Below, piece by piece: positions 1 through 7,203 of a stretch of 64,000 bases of DNA. The position numbers were made by a program, and so were the translations under genes. Each line of letters begins with the position of its first letter. The first letter of the stretch is position 1. Source of the stretch: an uncultured Ruminococcus sp. (lineage in GTDB: Bacteria > Bacillota > Clostridia > Oscillospirales > Ruminococcaceae); the NCBI GenBank assembly GCA_947627275.1, contig CANQVK010000010.1:1-64000 (forward strand). The letters are read 5' to 3'. The notes beneath the pieces are model-generated. The model was not told where the DNA came from. It worked only from the letters and a program-made list of their open reading frames with translations, and did no database searches.

Positions 1-59
1 GGATTGGTGCGTTCCTTGATTCGGATTGCCGTTTTCCTTGTTGCGGATTGGTGCGTTCC
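1..59. repeat. 22-bp tandem repeat, cut by window edge
   Basis: Two full 22-bp units and a partial third can be read. They begin at 1, 23 and 45, and the first and third share GGATTGGTGCGTTCC. The unit is not a multiple of three, so a simple peptide repeat is unlikely. The array stops where similarity to the element copy at 15439 begins, so it lies at a junction. Its extent to the left is unknown. Confidence 0.6.
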
Positions 60-62
60 AAG

Positions 63-280
63 GGGTGAAATAATCACAGATAAATGGTACGGAACAGCGG
101 CTTGCAAGGTTGATATTCGAGGTCGCTGTCGAGCTTGGAAAGCTGTCTCACATGACCGCAGCAATGAACGATGTGGACGATGAAACGTTGAAAAAACTTC
201 ACACTATGTGTGTTACAGAAGTCCGCAAAATCAATGGCATCATCGACTACGAAGATGCTGTTGATTATCAGCAAAACTAA
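63..280 (+). pseudogene. 3' fragment of ribbon-helix-helix gene (relic of the 15247-15642 gene)
   Basis: From about 77 the reading frame encodes the same C-terminal part as the intact gene at 15247-15642, starting at Q-I-N-G-T-E and ending in Y-Q-Q-N before a stop at 278-280. A stop codon (TAA at 69-71) and the 22-bp repeats replace the N-terminal DNA-binding part. It is the first piece of a decayed second copy of the element's recombinase module. No product is expected. Confidence 0.8.
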
Positions 281-354
281 AAATCTAAGAAAGGAAGATT
301 TAAAATGTTAAATTTAATATCAAGCGTAAGAACAACAAGGAGGTCGATAAAATT

Positions 355-537
355 ATGCCGAGACCGAGAGAGATACCCAAAATTAATTCAGTCGTTGTCA
401 CATACAACGGTGACAAGAAATCCTTTGAAATTTTTATGGAATCCATGATTCTGGACTATTTGAATTCATGTAGTATAGCCAAATCTGAGCCTCCTGAATT
501 TGTTGGTAAGGTAGAAAAAATTACAAAGTCGGCGTGA
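355..537 (+). CDS. Small conserved protein upstream of recombinase (relic-copy paralogue)
   Basis: A 60-residue protein that differs at only a few positions from the one at 15730-15912. A good ribosome binding site (AAGGAGG) lies about 9 bases before the ATG. I do not recognise a family. The sequence begins MPRPR, has a central amphipathic stretch (KKSFEIFMESMILDYL) and a basic tail, and lacks cysteines beyond one. The gene sits between the ribbon-helix-helix fragment and the recombinase fragment, the same order as in the intact module. That both copies stay open while their neighbours decayed hints at a short decay time or a function, perhaps as a recombination directionality or DNA-binding accessory; this is a guess from position. 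Confidence 0.6.
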   Translation: MPRPREIPKINSVVVTYNGDKKSFEIFMESMILDYLNSCSIAKSEPPEFVGKVEKITKSA

Positions 538-571
538 TTGCTGGACTTTCGGAAACGGTTGTGATATGGTT

Positions 572-598
572 GTCGTAGCACCAAAAAAGGTGTGCGAC
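572..598 (+). promoter_or_regulatory. Hairpin ahead of recombinase relic
   Basis: GTCGTAGCACC (572-582) pairs with GGTGTGCGAC (589-598) across AAAAAA, with one bulged base. The hairpin sits about 35 bases before the recombinase start codon. The intact module has a hairpin at the same place (15947-15974) with paired base changes, so the structure rather than the sequence seems conserved. Confidence 0.55.
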
Positions 599-632
599 TG
601 CCAACTACACAAATTCAAAGGAGGTTGAAATT

Positions 633-875
633 ATGAGAGCATGGCTGTACTACAGACTTTCCCGTGATGAGAACGAGGAAATGAACAGCTTACAGAATCA
701 GCGGCAGATACTTGTTGAATACGCTGAACAGAACGGTTACGAAATCATTGGCGAGAGTTTTGACGATAATGTTTCGGGTATGACATTTAACAGAAAAGTC
801 TTGGAAGAACTTAAAATTGCAGTTGTACTTGCGCATCATACCAGAAAGTGTTCCGACAGCGATTTAAAAAAGTGA
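633..875 (+). pseudogene. Truncated serine recombinase (N-terminal fragment)
   Basis: The first 64 or so codons match the intact recombinase at 16009, including catalytic Ser10 in the YYRLSRDE motif. After about 833 the match is lost, a 14-codon unrelated tail follows, and the frame stops at 873-875. Most of the catalytic domain, the DNA-binding recombinase domain and the zinc ribbon are missing, so it cannot act as an integrase. It keeps the ribosome binding site AAGGAGG. It marks an older element of the same family that lost its 3' part. The stretch 876-978 shows nothing recognisable. Confidence 0.85.
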
Positions 876-978
876 ATCGAAACTGATGAACCTACTACTA
901 CAAAAAGTAATTACATCATTTTCTTTCTGTGGTTATTATTGGCATTTGCACGATTCAATATTCACTATCTTTTAATAA

Positions 979-1740
979 TCAAAATTTAGCATTTTTTAAA
1001 GTATCACATTCAGATATTTTTACAAATCCAATTTTTTCTGCCAGTTTTTGCGATGCAATATTTTTTGAATGACAAGCCCAAACAGGACGTTTATGTTGTT
1101 CAAAGCAATGTTGTATCATTTTTTTTGCTACGATGGTTCCCAGCCCCAAATGTTGGTATTCTGTTCGGGTTTCTATTCCTATATCAATTTCATATGTACT
1201 AATTGCAGCCGAAAAAGCCCAAGCAGCCACCGTTTCTTCGTATACGACACAATATCCTTTTCCATTGTTAAGAAATTCTGATGAATTAATCCATGAAAAG
1301 CGTGGCGTGACAGTGCCTTGTATTTTATCAAATAACTCTTTGTTGATTTCACATATTTTAAAATCCTCAGACAATATAGTAGTTTTTGGCAAAGAGCTGT
1401 TCGTGTATTCAAAAAAATAACGTTTTTCTGATACAATGTTATCTTTGCTTAAAAAGTACTGTCTCACTTTCTCATTTGTTACAAACAGAATAAAACGTCT
1501 TGATGTTGAACTGTCAATGCTTAGAAAATTGTTATATACGCAATTTAGAAAATTATTATCACACGCACCATAAAGAAAAGCAAAACCGCTGTAATGCCAA
1601 AACAAAGCAGAATTTTCTCCAGTATAAATATCTCCATTCTGATTCATTTCAGCTATTGAAAGAGGGTAAACCGCTCCACATGACATCTTATCAATATATT
1701 GAATAATATCATTACAACTTGTAGGAGTTACTTTATCCAT
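979..1740 (-). CDS. GNAT-family N-acetyltransferase
   Basis: Protein of 253 residues. The C-terminal half carries the acetyl-CoA binding signature QHLGLG within a strand-loop-helix, then a typical GNAT ending (NIASQKLAEKIGF). The long N-terminal half resembles the two-domain GNAT family of Firmicutes (GNAT_acetyltran, PF12746 type), which acetylate unknown small molecules. The start at 1740 is chosen because AGGTGA lies 5 bases before it. A promoter is visible at 1773-1801. The gene lies between the recombinase relic and the tRNA-Leu 3' half, the slot that a membrane protein occupies in the intact element, so it is probably cargo of the older element. The substrate cannot be read from sequence. 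Confidence 0.8.
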   Translation of the reverse strand: MDKVTPTSCNDIIQYIDKMSCGAVYPLSIAEMNQNGDIYTGENSALFWHYSGFAFLYGACDNNFLNCVYNNFLSIDSSTSRRFILFVTNEKVRQYFLSKDNIVSEKRYFFEYTNSSLPKTTILSEDFKICEINKELFDKIQGTVTPRFSWINSSEFLNNGKGYCVVYEETVAAWAFSAAISTYEIDIGIETRTEYQHLGLGTIVAKKMIQHCFEQHKRPVWACHSKNIASQKLAEKIGFVKISECDTLKNAKF

Positions 1741-1772
1741 TACAATCACCTAAATTCCGATTTATTTCACTA

Positions 1773-1801
1773 ATTATATCATATTGGAGCAAAGAAATCA
1801 A
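1773..1801 (-). promoter_or_regulatory. Promoter of the GNAT gene
   Basis: On the minus strand, TTGATT and TATAAT are separated by 17 bases, about 30 bases before the start codon at 1740. Confidence 0.7.
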
Positions 1802-1835
1802 GCCTTGTGTACACTCAAACCGCATACACAAGGCT
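1801..1835. terminator. Hairpin between tRNA half and GNAT gene
   Basis: AGCCTTGTGTA (1801-1811) pairs perfectly with TACACAAGGCT (1825-1835). On the minus strand it is followed by a T-rich stretch, so it may be a second terminator behind the tRNA. It overlaps the -35 box of the GNAT promoter by one base. Confidence 0.5.
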
Positions 1836-1868
1836 CTTCGTTTAGAAAAACAATATCAAAGATAAAAG

Positions 1869-1912
1869 AATAATCCGAGCCCCCCATTGATTTAAATGTT
1901 GTTCGGATTATT
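1869..1912 (-). terminator. Terminator of the split tRNA-Leu gene
   Basis: AATAATCCGA (1869-1878) pairs with TCGGATTATT (1903-1912). Read on the minus strand it comes 7 bases after the CCA end of the tRNA 3' half and is followed by a T-rich run. It shows that the 3' half still has its native downstream end. Confidence 0.65.
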
Positions 1913-1918
1913 ACTGTT

Positions 1919-1972
1919 TGGTGCGGATAACAGGAGTTGAACCTGCACCGAGTTGCCCCGACTGGCACCTGA
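1919..1972 (-). pseudogene. 3' half of split tRNA-Leu(CAG)
   Basis: Read on the minus strand it starts in the anticodon loop (TCAGGT), then gives the 3' anticodon stem GCCAG, a variable arm, a T arm with TTCAACT loop, the acceptor strand TATCCGC and an encoded CCA. There is no 5' half next to it. That half lies 16.5 kb away at 18447-18485 and pairs with this one in the acceptor stem (GCGGATA with TATCCGC, 7 of 7) and the anticodon stem (CTGGC with GCCAG, 5 of 5). Insertion of the element separated them. Confidence 0.92.
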
Positions 1973-1982
1973 GAGTAACGTC
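1967..1982. other. Left attachment junction (attL)
   Basis: The core ACCTGA (1967-1972) lies in the tRNA anticodon loop. The tRNA stem CTGGC is on the left and the element arm GAGTAACGTC (1973-1982) on the right. That arm is nearly the inverse of the arm at the other end. Confidence 0.75.
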
Positions 1983-2110
1983 ATGATAGTGTAATTATTT
2001 CCAATGGACATTATTCTCATGCAGAAATATAGAAATATTATTTTTGGCTAACTCTACATAAGGTAAGGATTGTAAAAATACCAACATACGATCTCAAAAC
2101 ATAGTTTCTT

Positions 2111-3868
2111 TTATAAGATATCTATAGTTTTTAATTTATCTATAAACTGTGTGTAAGTAAAGATATTATTTTTGCCCACCAATGTTTCTAAGAAATTTCG
2201 AAATGTGAAATCAATAGGGAGTGTTACAAACATTATTAACCTCTTTTTAGGTCTTGAACAGCAAACATAAAATAAGTTTCGATTCCTTTCAAAAGACGCC
2301 TCTTTTCCTTTTGGAATTGAGACTGTTTCATTCATCATTGGTGCATAGGTTTCAAATTGGTATTGGTTCCAACCTTTGCTTATGACAAAAATCACATTAT
2401 CATACTCTTCACCTTTTACACCATGTTCAGTAGAAAATTCTGCCTCAGGATATAGAAAATCCATAGCTGACAGAAATTGTTCATATTCCAACTCCAAAAA
2501 GTCTTGAATGGTAGTATCCGAACTATATATTGTTTCCGGAGCACTATGGTACAGTTTTAAATATCCCTCAAGCTGCGGTGGGATGGGAATAAGCTTAGAG
2601 TTAATAACTGAATTAAGAACGTCAATCGTCTTTTTAGTGCGAACTATTTTTAATGATTGTTCTAATTCTTTCCACTTTGTTTTTTCTGCTTTCTTGGTGA
2701 TAGGATATCTTTTAATTCCAAGTGTATCAAAAAGTAACTGCATATTCAACGTGCAAAGTGCCTCATATATTGGCTCTACAGTATTCATAAAGAACAGAAG
2801 AAACGGATCTTGTTTATCTCGTAATCCGTCTGCTAAGATACTTAATAGGCGTTCATAGCCTTGCTGTGTTGCGAGTACCTTATGAGTAATCATCAGCACT
2901 TTCAGTTTTTCGATAGAGGGAGTGGTTGTTTTGATACCGTTGACTAACCCATTTAACCTATTTCTTAATTCTTGTGCAGGCAGTTCATTTTTAAAATTTC
3001 GATCAGTACGCCGTTCTCCAGAGTAGTCATCACAAGTAACAACAATCACTTCACCCTCAAAATCGTCTATCGCAGACTTTTGAGGCAATTCAGGTCTAAT
3101 ATCATTCAGAAATTTTACAATCCTTGGTGCTGATCTAAAGTTTGAGCCTTTTTTAATTTCCTTAATATTATTGTGCTCTACTACCCCACACGCCTTATTT
3201 GATTGATAAATTGTCTGCCAAGCATCTCCGAAAAAACCGAATTGTGGACCTTTTTTTGTGGCAATAAAATAGTCAATAAAGCGTTCAATAATCGGCTTAT
3301 ATGAGTCTTGGTACTCATCAATTAAAATTAATGGGTATTTATCTGTGAATATACGTCGGAATTTTGCATTATCCAAAAGTGAACAAAAAAGTTTAAGCAC
3401 ATCATCATGATACAAATACTGTATTCCATTTTCTTTATATCTGTGTCCTAAAGTATATCTAACTTCGGACACTTTAAAGAAATCTCCCTCATCCGGTTGA
3501 AATGACTTATCTTTTTGAATAATATTCAGCAATGTGCTTTGGTATTGCTTGATTGCGTTCCACGCAAACGAGTGAATTGTCGAAGGAAGTATAAATGAAT
3601 CATTTGATAACCGTTCTGCGATTACATTCACGGCAGCATTTGTGTAGGTAATACAAATAACATTCTGCTTTTTTCGATTATATTCATTCCATTTGTTTGC
3701 TTGTACCCATTCAATTACTTTGTTTAGTGAATAAGTTTTTCCCGAACCGGCTCCGGCTTCAACACGAAAACTAAGACCTTCTTGTAGAGCAGCAATAATT
3801 TGTGTTTCTACTTTATCAGCTTCTGCTTTTGCAATATCATAGTTGGTATCTTTGTGTTTGTCACTCAT
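2111..3868 (-). CDS. UvrD/Rep-like SF1 helicase, GajB-like partner of OLD nuclease
   Basis: Protein of 585 residues. Seen: Walker A AGAGSGKTYS at about residues 38-47, Walker B with LILIDEYQDS, motif III FGFFGDAWQTIYQ, motif IV around NFRSAPRIVKF, then EHGVKGEEYDNVIFV and the final motif RNLFYVCCSRPKKRL. These are the SF1A helicase motifs. A frame upstream is open to 3946, but the start at 3868 has AGGAGG 9 bases before it. The gene follows the OLD gene by 13 bases. Family knowledge: a class 2 OLD nuclease followed by a UvrD-like helicase is the Gabija anti-phage layout (GajA-GajB), in which the helicase-like protein supports the nuclease. Assignment to Gabija is by layout and motifs only. 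Confidence 0.82.
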   Translation of the reverse strand: MSDKHKDTNYDIAKAEADKVETQIIAALQEGLSFRVEAGAGSGKTYSLNKVIEWVQANKWNEYNRKKQNVICITYTNAAVNVIAERLSNDSFILPSTIHSFAWNAIKQYQSTLLNIIQKDKSFQPDEGDFFKVSEVRYTLGHRYKENGIQYLYHDDVLKLFCSLLDNAKFRRIFTDKYPLILIDEYQDSYKPIIERFIDYFIATKKGPQFGFFGDAWQTIYQSNKACGVVEHNNIKEIKKGSNFRSAPRIVKFLNDIRPELPQKSAIDDFEGEVIVVTCDDYSGERRTDRNFKNELPAQELRNRLNGLVNGIKTTTPSIEKLKVLMITHKVLATQQGYERLLSILADGLRDKQDPFLLFFMNTVEPIYEALCTLNMQLLFDTLGIKRYPITKKAEKTKWKELEQSLKIVRTKKTIDVLNSVINSKLIPIPPQLEGYLKLYHSAPETIYSSDTTIQDFLELEYEQFLSAMDFLYPEAEFSTEHGVKGEEYDNVIFVISKGWNQYQFETYAPMMNETVSIPKGKEASFERNRNLFYVCCSRPKKRLIMFVTLPIDFTFRNFLETLVGKNNIFTYTQFIDKLKTIDIL

Positions 3869-3881
3869 AGTTTTCGCCTCC

Positions 3882-5852
3882 TCATTCAAGAACTTTCTGC
3901 TCGTTAAGCCATACCAAACCAGCTTTAATGTACTGCGGAATCTCATAGTCTGGTTTATCGAAAATTAGCCTTAATGCAAAATCAGTTTTGCTTTTTTCTT
4001 TGAATGTCAACGATTCTTCGGTGACAGGTTCAGCTAATCCGTAATAGTTTCTATTTGTATTTATAATAGATTCTTCCAAAGATCTACCACACAATCCGTT
4101 TTCCTTCGTTTGAAATTCAATGTGACATTTTCCTCTTGTTTTTTGACTTTCATTCAACGCAATTATTTCGGACAAAGCAATTGGTGTATCATCATCCTCA
4201 GATAGTGATTTAATTTGTCTCATCCACCATTTTATTGTAGAATTGGATGTTGTTTTTCCTTTACTTACGACTGCTTTTGTTCGCCCATCTTCCATTGAAT
4301 CAATGTCTGTAAGAATCAGACAGGGAATACCAAGGAAATTTGAAAATGGAATAAATTTATAGGCGTATGCACCTCCTATTTCGATTAATGCGTAATACTG
4401 TGCCGGTAACTTATATGTTACAGAATTAAACAATCCCGCCTTATCACATTTAGTAATCATATCAGGCAGTAGTAATCTCTCAGAGGCTCCTTCTATAAAT
4501 ATGATTTTGTCAGCAAAGAACAAGTCACAGCGACTAATAGTTAGATACTTCTTGATGAAATCCATGTTATTGGCATTGCTCTGGGCGAACAAGTGTAAAT
4601 TTTTATAAATTACCCCAGCAGTTGTTTTCTGTGCATATCGTATTTTTGAAAAGTCCATTGTATTTGCAATATGAGCAGAGTGAGAAGTCAAAAAAGTCTG
4701 AATATGCACATTGGAAATCTTATTCAAAAAAGTTTCAAGATAATCTGCAAACGCATGTTGCATTTGAGGATGCATATGTGATTCAGGCTCTTCAATGAAA
4801 AGTAATGGAATACATGCTTCCCCGTGTTTATCCACATCTTTTGCAAATGCAGCAAGAAGAAACTCCATCTTAATTAAATTCTTATAACCGAGTCCATTAT
4901 GCGTGCTTGGCAAACTTTCTTTCGATGCTCCAGAAGTATAAGATAGTTTTGTTTGGTTTTTAATTTGATCATCAATTTTTAAGTGCGTCGTTACACCAAG
5001 TTGCAATTCTTCTGCATTGGGATATCCAAACCCGATCGCATTACTAACTACAGAACTAAGGATCTCATTACTATGTTTTTGAACATCTTTATTTGCATCC
5101 TCAATAATTTGGCGCAACTTCATAATCTCTGTTGCCACTTTTGGATCAAGTTCTTCTTCATTTACATCAAAAAAGCTAGAAATCAATTCACTAAGAGTGT
5201 TCTTACTTTGAGTGCCATCTTCGCCAAGTATACGTTCCGCAGGAATTGAGTAGAATGGAAATAATTCAGATAATTCATTTGAACTTTTTACTTGCCTATC
5301 TTTCATGTTCTTAGGATTTACTGCATAAATTGTCAAACCAAATATCTTGGTAAAACTGTTGACAACAATGTCATGTATTTCTGTAGTATCAGGCATCCAA
5401 ACATTATTTTTATAAAAAGTCTTCTCTAATAAATTCCATAAGGCTTTTTCTTCTATTTTTAGCTTGTATTCTACACGTATCAAAGCCTCTGTTGTATCTA
5501 AATCGACATCAATTATGAAAGGAGAAAGTGCTCCCAGATTATCTTCGAGGTCATCAGAAGAATAATCAACTATAAATTCTATAGAAATTATTGGCAGCTT
5601 TTCACAAAGTTCAGAAAATGAAATTTCTTTTGCCATATATTTTGCAACTAAATTATGTAGTTCTTGGCGCTTTTCTAATGGATAATCATCATAAGAAAAA
5701 TTTTTGCCATTCAACACCGTACTGACGCAATCAATACATGATGTTTTCGCAGTGTTATTGCGTCCAACAATAAGCGTTGTCTCCTTGTGAACATCCAGTT
5801 CAGCATCAATAAGTAGCCTGTAGTTATGGATTCTAATTTTTGATAGTTGCAT
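3882..5852 (-). CDS. OLD-family ATPase-TOPRIM nuclease, GajA-like
   Basis: Protein of 656 residues. The N-terminal ABC-type ATPase has a Walker A at residues 30-38 (GRNNTAKTS, where the usual G before the lysine is A), Walker B LLFIEEPE near 350-357 and the H-loop SHSAHI near 390. The C-terminal TOPRIM domain has IEGASERLLL near 453, an acidic EIGG strand near 491 and LTDIDS near 514-519. This order defines OLD nucleases, which cut DNA and are held in check by nucleotide binding in Gabija. The length exceeds that of typical GajA (somewhat under 600), with an insert between Walker A and Walker B. GGAGGAG precedes the ATG. A palindrome lies just upstream (5877-5898). Confidence 0.83.
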   Translation of the reverse strand: MQLSKIRIHNYRLLIDAELDVHKETTLIVGRNNTAKTSCIDCVSTVLNGKNFSYDDYPLEKRQELHNLVAKYMAKEISFSELCEKLPIISIEFIVDYSSDDLEDNLGALSPFIIDVDLDTTEALIRVEYKLKIEEKALWNLLEKTFYKNNVWMPDTTEIHDIVVNSFTKIFGLTIYAVNPKNMKDRQVKSSNELSELFPFYSIPAERILGEDGTQSKNTLSELISSFFDVNEEELDPKVATEIMKLRQIIEDANKDVQKHSNEILSSVVSNAIGFGYPNAEELQLGVTTHLKIDDQIKNQTKLSYTSGASKESLPSTHNGLGYKNLIKMEFLLAAFAKDVDKHGEACIPLLFIEEPESHMHPQMQHAFADYLETFLNKISNVHIQTFLTSHSAHIANTMDFSKIRYAQKTTAGVIYKNLHLFAQSNANNMDFIKKYLTISRCDLFFADKIIFIEGASERLLLPDMITKCDKAGLFNSVTYKLPAQYYALIEIGGAYAYKFIPFSNFLGIPCLILTDIDSMEDGRTKAVVSKGKTTSNSTIKWWMRQIKSLSEDDDTPIALSEIIALNESQKTRGKCHIEFQTKENGLCGRSLEESIINTNRNYYGLAEPVTEESLTFKEKSKTDFALRLIFDKPDYEIPQYIKAGLVWLNEQKVLE

Positions 5853-5876
5853 GTAAACTCCTCCATCTATTAAATC

Positions 5877-5898
5877 AATTTATTCGTCCGAATAAATT
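5877..5898. promoter_or_regulatory. Palindrome upstream of OLD gene, likely operator
   Basis: AATTTATTCG and CGAATAAATT flank a 2-base centre, a perfect 10-bp inverted repeat about 25 bases before the OLD start codon. The half-site CGAATAAAT recurs as an inverted pair at the AbiE promoter (10655-10685), which suggests one regulator acts at both. Confidence 0.6.
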
Positions 5899-5953
5899 TA
5901 ACTTTCTATACTCTATTATTCTTATTATATTCTATCGCTATATGGCAAAGATT

Positions 5954-6112
5954 TCATATAGCCATCCAATCCCAATCTGAAATGTATCCATCGTCCGAAA
6001 ATTCGTGTGTTTCATCATACATAATTCCGTTTGCATCGTGTTTGACAGGCAGTTTTATAGTAAAATCTTTGCAGAAATGCGCGTTTAGTTTTTGTTGTTC
6101 AATGTAAGTTCA
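5954..6112 (-). pseudogene. C-terminal fragment of a specificity subunit (HsdS-like)
   Basis: About 50 in-frame codons end at a TGA (5954-5956) and are cut upstream by an in-frame TGA at about 6112. The peptide contains KLNAHFCKDFTIKLPVKHD, which mirrors ELNAHIKRNFVIKLPAKVD near the end of the intact specificity subunit just upstream. It is the tail of a lost target-recognition domain. This is the usual mark of swapping or deletion among hsdS modules. Confidence 0.7.
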
Positions 6113-6135
6113 CTATTTAGCTTTCCATTTGGAGT

Positions 6136-7203
6136 TTATACGGTTTGCAATGTTTTAATCGTGTGCAAGCTTCGGCTCTTTATTCTACTGATATACTCCG
6201 ACATATGCTCATAATCAGGCGTCCCGTCAACCTTTGCAGGCAATTTGATTACAAAATTCCGTTTGATGTGAGCATTCAACTCTTTTATAAATGCTCTGTA
6301 ATTATTTTGGCTTTCCTTGAATATTGCAGTTGCAATAAATTGCTTTGCCTCAAAAGATATATCTTTCTTTGGTATCAGTACTACAACATTTTGACTTGTG
6401 TAAAAAGGTTCTTCTTGGATGAAGCAAGAACCTAAGTACGCGCCACCCAAAGCTAAGGTCAAATTGCCCGGTTTATAAGACTTTAATCCCTGTATTTCGT
6501 TGACTTTTTGGGTTATGCCGTTGTTAAAATTGGATCGACCAACAAAATTTATTTTAGGTGCAGTGGTCTCCATCTTTGCCTTGTCCAATTTTGTACCAGA
6601 GTCAATCTCGAAAATATCATATAAATGAAAGTTTTGCCAGTTTTCTAAATTGAATTTTTGACAAATAGCGGACCGTTTTGCTGACTGCAATTTAGTCAGC
6701 GAAGCACTGACTGCAATTTCCCGATTTTTCATATATTCTTCCATATATGAAAAATCGGGGTTGCCATCTTTATCAGCTGGCAACGTTATTATGTCCTTTT
6801 GAATTGATTTCGAAGATATAGAATCTCCCCAATTGTAAGTATGCCCTATGCTTGCCTTTAATGCCGTAATTAAAAACAACTGTACTTTCTCTGTACGATG
6901 ATTGTTATCTTTTAGATATAAAACAAGGTTATGACTATCATTTGAATAGAAGTCCTTTTTTTGATATGTGATAGTCAAAGTTTTACCAGCAATCATAATG
7001 CAATTCCCTGATTCTTTTAGATTCTCATTATAGGTGATATATGTATAAACACCATTGTTTTCATTGCTTGCTGTAACATAGGGAGTTTCGCCACTATCTT
7101 CTTCAATTTCATTTTTCAATATACTATGCGTATTTTTTACTTCAAACAAATCAATAACCTTAAACTGTTTCCAATCGGATGTTTCAATTTTGCTCACAAT
7201 CAT
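6136..7203 (-). CDS. Restriction-modification specificity subunit (two target-recognition domains)
   Basis: Protein of 355 residues built of two similar halves. Each half begins with a W-x-x-F-x-x-x-D-L/I-F motif (near residues 11 and 191) and ends with an I-x-L-P-A-x-x-D-G-x-P-D motif followed by a tyrosine-rich helix (near 140-155 and 325-340). This is the layout of HsdS and BcgIB subunits, which read a bipartite DNA target and guide a methyltransferase. The gene overlaps the methyltransferase-nuclease gene by 20 bases, so the two are translated together. No HsdR gene lies nearby, which favours a BcgI-like (type IIB/IIG) system over classical type I. A leftover fragment of another specificity gene follows at 5954-6112. 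Confidence 0.82.
   Translation of the reverse strand: MIVSKIETSDWKQFKVIDLFEVKNTHSILKNEIEEDSGETPYVTASNENNGVYTYITYNENLKESGNCIMIAGKTLTITYQKKDFYSNDSHNLVLYLKDNNHRTEKVQLFLITALKASIGHTYNWGDSISSKSIQKDIITLPADKDGNPDFSYMEEYMKNREIAVSASLTKLQSAKRSAICQKFNLENWQNFHLYDIFEIDSGTKLDKAKMETTAPKINFVGRSNFNNGITQKVNEIQGLKSYKPGNLTLALGGAYLGSCFIQEEPFYTSQNVVVLIPKKDISFEAKQFIATAIFKESQNNYRAFIKELNAHIKRNFVIKLPAKVDGTPDYEHMSEYISRIKSRSLHTIKTLQTV

Noticed and set aside
1-59. CRISPR array
   Set aside because: The 22-bp units follow one another without unique spacers and no cas gene is present.
1919-1980. Independent complete tRNA gene at the left end
   Set aside because: There is no D arm or 5' acceptor strand on the upstream side; the sequence there is the element arm.
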